NCBI GenBank assembly: GCA_008692225.1 | Contig: VICG01000004.1 | Location: 1,736,501 to 1,800,500 of the forward strand | Length of the DNA stretch: 64,000 nt | Direction of reading: 5' to 3' | From: Monilinia fructicola | Lineage: Eukaryota > Ascomycota > Leotiomycetes > Helotiales > Sclerotiniaceae | In this document: positions 47,597-57,784 of the stretch, piece by piece | Layout of the letters: each line of letters opens with the position of its first letter | Numbering within the stretch: position 1 is the stretch's first letter | Translations under genes and position numbers: made by a program | The notes under the pieces: generated by a model | Database searches by the model: none | What the model saw: only the letters and a program-made list of their open reading frames with translations | What the model was told of the DNA's origin: nothing

Positions 47597-48256
47597 GGCA
47601 TGCCCATGCGAGTGTTTAGTTCTTTCCTTGCATTCGGTATTCAAAGCAGAGTCCTGGAGTCAGGATGCTCCAATACCCATACCTACTCGAGTATAACCTT
47701 ATAATAATAATAATGAAGGGATGCACCTCGTACCCAGTCGGATTGATGAAGAAAAATATATACTCGAGTATGTTGGGGTTGATATTGATATCCGATGTCT
47801 ATTAACTCTTTATAAGATTACATGACTACCTAGGTATCTATCTACCCAATTATTACTTGTAGTATCTACCTGATATCATCACCTCTTATAATCTACAGAA
47901 TGAATCAATCAATCAATCATCTATCTTCTCAACTGCATCTTATCCATCCATTCATCCATCCATATCATAAAAACAGAATGTCCATTAATATAAAAAAGAA
48001 AACATTCAACTTCCATCCATTCCTGCAATGCCCCTCTTTCCCCTTATCGCTGTCATGACGTCACTGATTCCACATAGAATCCAACTGCACCTCACCGTCC
48101 ATCCCAACAAACAAACAACAAAACAAACTGCCAGCCATCAAACACCCCCTCCCTCCCTTTCCAACCCCAACCCCAACCTCAAGATTCCCACCCATCCCAT
48201 CCTCCTCCCACCACCAAAGACACCTCCTCCCCTCCCCTCCCCTCCCCTCACACAAA

Positions 48257-48973
48257 ATGTCCCGTCTCCTCCTCCGCCCCCTCTCGGCCGGAGCCCTCGG
48301 CCTCACAACCTACACCTCCTACACGCTCCTCCAAACGCACCGGTCCCCCTCGCGCCTAGACTCCCTCCGTTCATCGCTATCGAACTATCCGAACGATGCC
48401 CAGGTGCCGATTGTGAAGAATGGAGGGGGCTTGAATCCGAGGGCGGTGAGACAGATTAGCAGTGGGAGTATTGTTGGTGAGTTCCCCCCCTATCCCTTCA
48501 TCGGCGGACGTGTAGTTTTCAGGAGAGGAGAGGGGAGGAGAGGAGAGGGAAGGGCAGGACAAGGAGGAGAAGCGAAAGGAGACGCACGGCAGAAAGGCGA
48601 CGACGAGCACACACACCCCATGCTGACCCTGCGCCAAACCACAGGACTCGGAGCCGGTCTAGCGGTCAGCACATTCTCGCGCTCGCTGGCGCTGATCGTC
48701 GGACTGTTAATCGTCGGCTTACAAGTACGCAACCCAGCCCCGACATGCCTTCCTTTCCCTTCCCCCCTTCCCACCCCGTCCCTGAAGCCGCAATCCATCT
48801 GACATCCCTCCCTCTCCCAGTGGGCCTCTTCCCATGGTCTGGATCTCATCCCCACGGACCGCATCCAGCGCTACATCAAACACGTGAACCTGCGATCCGC
48901 GATTCAAGACAACGTTGCCTTTAAGGTTTCCTTTGGGACGACTTTTGCCATGGCGGCTTTTATGCGTTTTTAG
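48257..48973 (+). CDS. FUN14-domain membrane protein (FUNDC1-like)
   Basis: Small membrane protein of the FUN14 family; animal FUNDC1 sits in the outer mitochondrial membrane and acts in mitophagy, while the fungal role is unclear. Exons 48257-48476, 48645-48724 and 48821-48973 give 150 residues. The N-terminus (MSRLLLRPLSAGALGLTTYT) is Arg/Ser-rich and could target mitochondria. The FUN14 core reads GGLNPRAVRQISSGSIVG then LGAGLAVSTFSRSLALIVGL with LIVGLQ, a glycine-rich membrane segment. A second hydrophobic segment near the C-terminus (VSFGTTFAMAAFMRF) ends the protein. Introns of 168 and 96 nt have regular borders. The gene and its 5' side are unusually GC-rich, like PDX1. Confidence 0.87.
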
Positions 48974-49438
48974 AGCATTGGTATGGGAGAATTCCAGGGG
49001 CTTTGTGTATTTAGATTGCTCGCGTGGAAACCCGAATCGCGATAGAAGGATGGGTGGAAACGATGAGGAACGGCATAGATAAGTGAGGTTGCATTTGAAC
49101 AGTCCTGAGAATTGTGTCTATCTATTTGGAAGTTGGTTGATAGCTTTTCAACCGTGTATTTTAGGGTATCGAATTTTCGCCATGAAAAAATGAAAAGAAA
49201 AATGAGACTGGATCCCTCAGTTGTAAACTGATCGCTTTCTCCTCTCTGCTTATTTTATTCATTCGCCTGTATTCTAGATGTGACGTGCCTGCTCTACTTC
49301 AAGAAGCATATGCAAAATTCGTTCCCCTGCACGCTAACCAGAACTCTCGAACGACCGCATTTGTTCCCTTGGCACCACGAAGACTTCGTACAAGTTAGCC
49401 GACGAGTCTTGCACACAATACAAATTCAGACACAAAAC
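48974..49438. other. Convergent 3' spacer between the FUN14 and importin genes
   Basis: About 465 bp between two stop codons, with no coding or repeat feature that I can see. Confidence 0.6.
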
Positions 49439-52400
49439 TCACTTCATAACCTTGGTCAAAAATACCAACTTCTCCTTCTGGTCCACCTTATCACTTGGAA
49501 AATTGCCATCTATCAACGCAGCCTCTAACCAACTCTTCGCTCTAACCTGACTAACGACGAGTTTGCGTAGCGGCTCAGAAAGCTTATCAAGTTCGCTGCG
49601 AGCAGCGGCCCCACCGATGTTGTAAATGAGGGCTTGTGAGAGGAGGGGACCGAGGTGTTGGAGGGCGTTGGTGATGGCTTGTTGAACATTGGGGTCTGGA
49701 TTGTTGATAGGGAGGGAGACAAACGAGGCCTGAGGGTTGGTCAGCTTACGGACCTTCCAATATTGGAAAGTATCAAGGGGCACTGGAATGAATGGGTAGT
49801 GCTTGCTATATCTTGTTACTTACCCAAAATTCTGCGGCGCTTTGTTTGGGCAGTGGATCGCGACCTGTTAGGGCTTTAAGGGTAAACATGAAAATGTGTT
49901 CGAGAGAGGATTTTGGCTCATGATTCAAAAGGATATGGAGATTCTTTGGGGTGGAGATTAGACGGTGGAGGAATTCTATGCTTGGTTGGGAAATTTCGGG
50001 GTCATTGCTAGGCTCTATACTTAGTTAGCATGAGATTTTCTTCCCTTTGAATACGATGTGTGGTAAATCCGCGGAATTCCAGCACGAAGACATACCATGG
50101 TTTATAGCCTCCATCAGCCCCGAGACCCATATCAATAAGGAACTTAGAACTTCATTGTCATGCTCCACTGATGCGGTATTACAGGAGTTGATAAGTGAGC
50201 AGGCGGTATTGATGACCGTGATAACACGTGGGGTTTGATAATTGGATCTGAAGATGAATCTGCCATCAGGAAGTTAAAATCCAAGCAGAACTAGAATATA
50301 CCTAGAAAACAACTTACTTCGCTACATCTTCAGGGGGGAAGACCAATGGGCCATCTTCTTCGACTAAGCCAGTACGGAAAACGTGCGAGGTCTCTTCAAT
50401 TATCTCACCGTGACCAGGGAAAGCTTCATTAGTTGCCGTGAGGATGTTCAGAACCTGTACTTGAATCTCCCTCCCATGACCGTTTTTCCAGAATGAATAA
50501 CTATTTTCATCCTTGTTAAGATCAACAGGAGTATCGGCAGGAACTTGGAGGCCTTTTCCAATACTGGTGAGGCATCGCAACGCAGTGAGGGCAACTTCAT
50601 CGGCAGCCACTTGCCCATCAGGTAAGGGTATATTCGAGGTCGAGTTTGTGAACTGTGTGCTCAATAAATGAAGACTTCTTTCATGATCGCTCCACACAAA
50701 TTCCAACAATTGCCTGAGAGGACCAAGCTTTAATTCATCGTTTGGCATTGCCTCGATAATTGATGCAATGGCACCGATGACACCTTCTTTTGCGTAGCTT
50801 TCCACCGAGTTTGCCCGAGTGATTTCGCTGTATTGCTGCAGGAAGGCACCAAGTTCAGGGACAAGTACTTTGCGACACGATGAACAGAGCATGGCTATGG
50901 ACTTCGATGTTACTCTGGCCAATGTAGGTGAATGTAACATGCTAAACATAAGATTAAGAGCGCTGGGAAGGTGCTGTACATGGCGTTCAAAGTAATCCGG
51001 ATATCCATTGATTACCATGAGAAATGCCTGTCGAGTACGTGAAGGGGCAGTTGAATCAGACTTTGTAAGCATAGAGAACAGTGGCGATCCAAAAACCTTA
51101 TCCAAGTACTCATCCGATTCCTCCTTGATATAGTCTTGAAATTCGGCCAAGCACGTTAATGAGGCTTCGAGTTCGCTCCAAGCATCTCCCTTCTCAGCCG
51201 ATTTTAAAACGAGATCAACGAAGCTGGAAACGAGTGGTAACCCAAGTAACATGTAAGATTGCTGTATCAAGTCTCCCACATCTCTCCGAGCGTCTTTGAA
51301 ACCAGTACGCTCACTTGAATCCCATGAGCTGAATATATGTTGTGGTGGAAATTGCATTTTATGCCAGCACTTCTCAATTGCTTGCATCAACACTGATCGA
51401 GCAGCTGGTAGCCAGGAAGGTGAAGCATCCACATTATATGACAAGTCGAGTACAGTTTCCAAATAAATGGCCCAAAATTCTACCGCGGGAACAAATATTT
51501 TGTCTTCATTGACAATGTAACCATCAGTAGCGAGTAGTCCTACGAGAGCAGAGAGTATCCGCTGACTTCGAGAGTCAGTGATGTTTTGGGCTAGATCTTG
51601 CACTGTGGCATCGCCAAAGCTCAGTAGAAATTGGCCAAACTGCACTGAGTCAAAGTCGAAATCGCCCTGGATCAGTTTGGTATATCTATCTTCTGCCCAG
51701 GGGCTACTGAAGATATCGTAAAGCATAGTAAAGTCATCTTCAGAGAGAAAGGATGAGTAGTTGGCTAGTACGTCCGCAAATAGCTCCACAGTGATCTCGT
51801 ATAGATCATCATCGATGATCAACATCAATGCAGGCCGCGTTAGAGTTCTCAAAGGATCAAGAACAATGGCAGCATCGAGAAATGCGCGATGAGAGTAAAG
51901 AACCCATGACTGTTCATGTTAGTAAGGGTGCAGCAAATGGTTCCTTCGATAATAAGCCATCTTTTGGCACCATTGTAGCGTTTTGGGCCTATGCAAAGAA
52001 TGAGTTGCAAAGGTACTTTCGAATACTTCCTCTATAATTCAAGGCTTTTAAATATCGTTTATGAGACAGCCTTGGGACGTTTCAATATATCTCCAACTAA
52101 GGATTTTTCAGATTATCTCTGAACCTCAAGGGCTAAAATCAACTTATGATAGGTACCTTGGCCACCCGATACAATATGTATGCAATAACAATGCCATGAA
52201 CAGTAACAGGTATGAATCTAAGACTAACCTGAAAACATTTCATTGATTCCTGGCGAACTTTACTATTGATAGGAATTCCTGTATTGGTAATACCCTTGGT
52301 CATTATGGTTACAATATCATCGACATTCTGGACAACATGTTCGTGAAACTTATGCCTAAGCGGTGTATTAGTGACTGGATAGGCCATAGGGGCATCATAC

Positions 52401-53223
52401 ACCCACTGCTTCATTGAATTTGAATCTGTTTTTCCAACCTCTTCTACCAAAGTGGCAGAGAACCACAATATTGCTAGGTTCTTGTCATCTGGTAGATTCT
52501 GGGCAAGGACTGCCATGGTCGGAGCATCTTCGAGTTTAAGGTAAGGAACGGCCTCGCCAAGGCAGAGGCAGTATGTAAGATGAGCAATGCAACGAGCCCA
52601 AGAGCCAGAAAAATGTAGGAAGTACGTGACTAAAGTTGTACACAACTTTCTGACTACGAGTGGTCCACAGCCAGAATTTAGACATTTGATAAGCCATCCA
52701 ATGATCCTTTGTAGCACAACTTGTGCGTCCTCATCCTTTAGGGATTGTCTAAAGCACGGACGTTAAGAGAAATCCAGATAGATATAGGGATAGGGACCAG
52801 CCTACGAATCAGTATTAAGCTTAACGGTAAACGTTAATGCTCCAAAGAATTTGACATTTTCTGAATTTCTTCCCAGTAAACCATTGGCCAAGTCCCAACC
52901 AGCAGGAGAACGTTGTAGCTTTTGAAGAGTTTCTTGAACTTTCGAAACTCTTTCCGGAGGACCAGGCTTATACAGTTGCTGGATTAGCTATAAAATGCGT
53001 CAGTAAGACTTCTTGAGTTGTGTATTCTTGCCAAGTGGAAAATGTGCTTGTGAGTGGAAAATATTTTGACTGCTCTCGTGATATGCGACTTGGAGGGGGA
53101 AAAATGAATCAGTAGTCAACTATCCTATCTTCAACGAACTTGAATTATTTATCACATCTGGAAATGGGAGAAACTTACAGCTTCCACCTCATCAAGCGAT
53201 GAAGGGAGTGTATCGTCCTCCAT
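49439..53223 (-). CDS. KAP122: Importin-beta family karyopherin, Kap122/Pdr6 (importin-13-like)
   Basis: Nuclear transport receptor predicted to bind Ran-GTP and carry cargo through the nuclear pore; in yeast Kap122 imports the TFIIA subunits. Seven exons on the minus strand: 53223-53179, 52987-52806, 52748-52229, 51909-50318, 50259-50096, 50014-49824 and 49729-49439; all phases close for 994 residues. The N-terminus (LIQQLYKPGPPERVSKVQ, GRNSENVKFFGALTFTVKLN) is the importin-13/Kap122 form of the first HEAT repeats. The rest is all-helical HEAT-like sequence to the end. Exon 4 opens SWVLYSHRAFLDAAIVLDPL, which matches the family after KCFQ and fixes a long 319-nt intron with TACTAAC near its end. 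The start exon is 15 codons. The transportin-3/Mtr10 group is the main alternative. Confidence 0.9.
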
Positions 53224-53549
53224 ATCTGCTTAAAAAGGTATGGCTTCTTTACGAACCAAGCAAACAGAAGCACCCGCGATCCAAGATAGCAAAACAGCAC
53301 AAGTTTTATTAATTAGGAGGAATGAGCTCGATCCATGCAGGACAGGATTCAGAAGATATCAAGCTTAGGATTTCTGGGTTCAAACGATTCCTCGGTCGCT
53401 CTTCCTTGAACGAAATCTATGATGAGCCAGGTGGAAAATGGATAATGTGGTATTTTGGAAGTTCATCAGGTTGTTGATGGCTGGTGAATCTTTTTGGTGG
53501 CAGCCTTATCAAATATATACTTGCAGAACTACCCAAGTTGGTAGCCTTA

Positions 53550-54003
53550 TACCTAGGTAAGCCTCGCCAATATATCGGGGCCCGGGGGCTCTCTTGAATA
53601 ATCTTACCCAAGTAGGCAATTAAAATGAATTACTGTATTATTTTCATCTTTTCGTTCTATGGCATTTTTGATAACTCGAGATGGACAGAAATAGCTGGAG
53701 CTGGGCGAGCTGGAGGGAAAAAAGAGTTCATTAGTGGTTAAGCCGTCCCTTAAATACCCAAGTAGGAAATTGAAATGAATGATTATTTTCTACCTAGGTA
53801 TTTTTATGGTCTTTTGAATGATTAATTGGAAAAAAGAAAAAAGAAAAAAATAGCTGGAGTTCATTAGTCATTAAATCCGTGATTATGATTTTGAGCAAGC
53901 ATTTGTTTGTTTGATAATTATCAAGTTAGGAAGGCACGCAATGTTGGTAGATACCTACCTAGTAGGTACCTATGATATGATTGAGGTAGGTACTACCTAG
54001 GTA
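53550..54003. repeat. Cluster of TACCTAGGTA palindromes
   Basis: Three perfect decamers within 454 bp, plus imperfect copies such as CTACCTAGTAGGTACC around 53955-53972. The densest group of this motif in the window, in the region between the importin and aminopeptidase P genes. Confidence 0.8.
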
Positions 54004-54154
54004 GGTAGGGAAGAGAGGTTACCACTAGAGTAGGTAGGTAAGGAAGGAATCATCAGCCCCACCAACAATGACAGCAAATGGTTCTGGCATTGGCTGGTAA
54101 GGTTCACAGTTGTAGCCTTGTCAATTGATTCATCTGCTTCACCACCCACATATA

Positions 54155-54201
54155 TATACACACACACATACACATACACATACACACACATATACACACA
54201 C
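54155..54201. repeat. CA/CATA microsatellite
   Basis: Interrupted ACACAC and ACATAC units; minus-strand frames give Val-Tyr-Val runs. Confidence 0.85.
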
Positions 54202-54414
54202 CCGATACCACAACAAACATTGACAACACAGGTGAAGCACACTCTGCCTATCTCTAGTCTCTAATTACCTACTTATTATTATTATTGTTAGTGCATCCGT
54301 TGGATTTGTAAAGTAAAAGTCTTGGAGTCTCATAATAGGGAGCATCAGAAGAAAGTGAGTACCACTTATCTATCTATCTATATATATACCCAGTACCATA
54401 CCTAGCTATAGGTA

Positions 54415-54439
54415 TCCATCCATCCATCCATCCATCCAT
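54415..54439. repeat. ATCC tetranucleotide repeat
   Basis: About six ATCC units in the upstream region of the aminopeptidase P gene. Confidence 0.85.
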
Positions 54440-54693
54440 TCAATCAACAGTGGATGGTCAAATTTATAAAGAATCTTTACCTAATAACTGAACCTTCCTT
54501 GATGCAGATCTACGGAATATTTAGCTAGGTGCCTAGGTAACTAAACTACCTCATAACGACCTCATCAGTGCCGGTACATTCATTCGTACCCTCTTCGCGT
54601 TACACCGAGCCTCGCTGTTATCTGCCCCATCTTCTTCTTTTGACCACTCAGTTCAGTTCCACCACCTTACCTACCGACCCTCTTGGGAAATCG

Positions 54694-57076
54694 ATGCAAT
54701 ACTTTCGACCCCTAAGCCTTTGCCTACGTGGAGCTCGTTTTTGCAACTCTCTTCAACCACTTGCACAGTCTCTTAATACTCGCATTCGGTATTCATCCAG
54801 CTTCGCTAGTACGTTCATTGCAGATCGAAGGGGCATTCTTTGTACAGACTCGGGGTGTTGACGAGATCTTAGCAAAAGACATGGAGACTATTAATACTAC
54901 AGAGCGCTTGGCGGGGTTGAGGGAGCTTATGAAGAAGAACAAGGTCGATATCTACAGTATGTAAGTCACCTTGTGGCCATGCTCTCATGTAGCAGTCTCG
55001 ACTAACGACTCTGTAGTCGTCCCTTCGGAAGATAGCCATAGCTCTGAATACATCGCAGCGTGTGATGCGCGGAGAGAATTCATATCAGGGTTTTCAGGAT
55101 CTGCCGGGTGTGCAGTTGTGACTCTGGACAAAGCTGCTCTAGCCACGGATGGTAGGTTATGATGTTTGGCATACATAGTGACTCTACTAAATTTCTCACA
55201 GGCCGGTATTTCAATCAGGCCTCGCGTCAACTTGATGGTAAGTAATAAATGACAGAGTCAGTCTGTCACCTTGTCGGACTCGTCAAAACGCCGATGGTAG
55301 CTACTGGGTTCCTGGAAGACTAATCATGATAATTTAGACAATTGGCTTCTTTTGAAACAAGGTCTCCAGGATGTACCTACCTGGCAAGAGTGGGCAGCTG
55401 AACAGTCCGAGAAGGGTAAAGTGGTCGGTGTTGATCCTACTATAATATCTGCACCTGACGCCCGAAAGCTCTCAGAGAAGATCAAAAAGCGTGGCGGGTA
55501 AGCATGAGAGATTCTTTGCTTCACACAATACCAAAACTAGATCACTATTGATTTATAAGTTTATCAATAATACTAACTTGATCATTATAGAAGTGATTTA
55601 ATTCCCGTAGAGGAGAATCTGGTGGACCTTGTTTGGGGAGACAATCGACCTTCTAGCCCAAAGGAGCCTGTCAAGGTGTTGGCACGAGGGTTTGCTGGGA
55701 AAGATGTCAAGACAAAACTCCAGGACCTCCGAGCGGAATTACACAAAAAAAAGAGCTCGGGCTTTGTCGTTTCCATGTTGGATGAAATCGCCTGGCTATT
55801 CAATCTACGCGGAAACGACATTCCTTACAACCCAGTTTTCTTCTCTTATGCTGTAGTTACCCCCAAACTTGCCACTCTATATGTGGATTCGAGCAAATTA
55901 AGTGACGAATGCACAACACATCTCAAGGAGAATGGAGTATCCATCCGAGATTACTCGGAGATATTTGGTGAGCTCGAGGTCTTGAGTAAATCCCTGGATT
56001 CGGAAGACGCCAAAATTAGAAAGTTCTTGGTTTCAAGCAGAGCATCATGGGCATTGAAACGCGCTCTCGGTGGTGATTCTAAAGTCGATGAAGTCCGAAG
56101 TCCAATTGGTGACGCCAAAGCTGTTAAGAACGAGACTGAGCTAGAAGGAATGAGAGCTTGCCATGTTAGAGATGGAGCAGCACTCATTGAGTATTTTGCA
56201 TGGCTTGAGCATCAGCTCGTAGTAGAAAAGGTTGAGATGGATGAAGTCACTGCGGCCGACAAGCTTGAGCAACTACGGTCAAAGCAGAAGCATTTTGCTG
56301 GGCTATCTTTTGATACAATCTCCTCTACCGGGGCTAATGCGGCAGTCATTCACTACAAGCCAGAGCCTGGTAATTGTTCAATAATTGATCCTAAAGCTGT
56401 TTACCTGTGCGATTCTGGAGCGCAGTATTTCGACGGAACTACGGACACTACTCGCACACTCCATTTTGGTGAGCCAACAGAGATGGAAAAGAAAGCCTAT
56501 ACGCTTGTTTTGAAAGGGAATATTGCTCTAGATGTGGCTGTCTTCCCCAAAGGAACTAGTGGCTTCGCTCTAGACGCTCTCGCTCGACAGTTTCTCTGGG
56601 TACGTCATCCGATTCCTCAATTTCCACCGATCACACTAACAACCAAATAGGAAGAAGGTTTGGACTATAGACATGGAACGGGCCACGGAGTCGGCTCTTA
56701 TTTAAATGTTCACGAAGGGCCTATAGGAATCGGAACCAGAATTCAATATTCAGAGGTCCCATTGGCACCTGGAAACGTCATATCTAATGAGCCCGGTTAT
56801 TATGAGGATGGTGCGTTTGGTATCCGAATTGAAAACATCATCGTGGTGAAGGAGGTCGAGACTAAACACAAATTTGGTGACAAGCCATATCTGGGTTTTG
56901 AGCATGTCACAATGGTGCCATACTGCCGGAAACTCATCGATGAAACTCTTCTCACCCGAAGAGAAAAGCACTGGTTGAACGAGTACCACGCCGATATCTA
57001 TTCTAAAACTAAAGATTATTTCAAGGGAGATGACATAACTATGAGTTGGTTAGAGAAGGAGACTGAGCCCTTGTAA
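54694..57076 (+). CDS. ampp: Xaa-Pro aminopeptidase P (M24B metallopeptidase)
   Basis: Removes N-terminal residues preceding proline from peptides. Exons: 54694-54808, 54873-54956, 55017-55151, 55202-55237, 55338-55497, 55591-56599 and 56651-57076; 654 residues. Starting instead at the ATG 54881 ([13 protein letters not shown]) gives a complete 613-residue cytosolic-type enzyme. The upstream exon adds 41 residues beginning [20 protein letters not shown], Arg-rich with no acidic residues at first, as in mitochondrial presequences, joined in frame across a 64-nt intron. The N-terminal creatinase-like domain includes [19 protein letters not shown]. The catalytic pita-bread domain shows dinuclear metal ligands in [18 protein letters not shown] (two Asp), [15 protein letters not shown] (His), [10 protein letters not shown] (Glu) and GIRIENI (Glu). 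The M24B identification is firm; the first exon is inferred. Confidence 0.93.
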
Positions 57077-57784
57077 TTGTGCATGGAGGGGTATATGCCG
57101 GGGGGGGGAGGCAAAGGAATAAGCCGTGACAGCATAGCACTAAGCACACATACCATAAAGCATATTTTGGATAGCGCAAAGAGGTTTCAGTGTTGTTATT
57201 GTTGTACTTGCATCAAATACAGAAACCCCACCACCCTGACTTGTGGAAAGCTTTGTGTCGTGAATATCGTGTAAAACATCCCACTTCCCAAAGTATCGTG
57301 GCCCAAGTTCATGCAGCATTATGGAGAGATATTGGTCTTGTGGCAGGGATCACGTGCATGGCATTAGTCTACTTAGAGCCAATTAGGAGAGGATATGCCA
57401 CGCAGTTGATCATTTTGAGATCTACTAGGTAGCCATCTACGTACGGACGACACGGGAGGGAGTACAGTAATCCGGCTTCGAACAGGAAACGAATAACTAG
57501 AAGAAACAAGGAATCAAAGTAAAAAAAAAATTAATTCCTAATTCTTAATTCTTATTCCTTTGTTTTGTTTTATCTTATTTTATCTTATTTTTTGCTCACC
57601 GCACAATCAATAAATCCACAATCCACAAAATTTGATGAGGTAGGTAGCTACCTAGTATGCATTCTCACAAATCTGCTGTTGCATTTTTATCGGTGCACTG
57701 TGTCCTATCTTAACTCACTTACCTACCCAGTATTCAGTCCTCCCAACATCCCGCCTTCAATTCAGAACATTATGCCGAGCCAGA
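57077..57784. other. Spacer between aminopeptidase P and SLP1-like genes
   Basis: Tandem-orientation spacer holding the 3' end of the peptidase gene and the promoter of the SUN-domain gene. A poly-A/T stretch lies at about 57520-57590. Short frames in it look random. Confidence 0.55.

Larger units (their letters stand above)
45793..48256. other. Repeat-rich intergenic region
   Basis: About 2.5 kb without a recognisable gene. It holds the PDX1 upstream region, a GTGAG tandem at 46405-46440, a decamer minisatellite, a GGAT repeat at 46955-46989, a CT run at 47150-47173 and an AT-rich block. A perfect TACCTAGGTA lies at 47827-47836. The last 250 bp before the FUN14 gene are strongly C-rich on the plus strand, with a CCCCT tandem at about 48226-48249. 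Confidence 0.6.
53224..54693. other. Repeat-rich spacer upstream of the aminopeptidase P gene
   Basis: No gene seen. It contains three perfect TACCTAGGTA palindromes (53550-53559, 53791-53800, 53994-54003) with many half-sites, a CA/CATA microsatellite at 54155-54201, a TATC run near 54367-54388 and an ATCC repeat at 54415-54439. Confidence 0.6.

Noticed and set aside
48028..48459. 143-codon Pro-rich plus-strand frame over the FUN14 start
   Set aside because: It arises from C-rich leader sequence and a different frame of exon 1. The FUN14 domain lies in the frame starting at 48257.
53360..53385. GGTTCAAAC-like string as a tRNA B box
   Set aside because: The flanking bases do not form a T-arm stem and no A box or acceptor stem is found at the right distance. 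Similar strings near 9950, 12195 and 46755 fail for the same reason.
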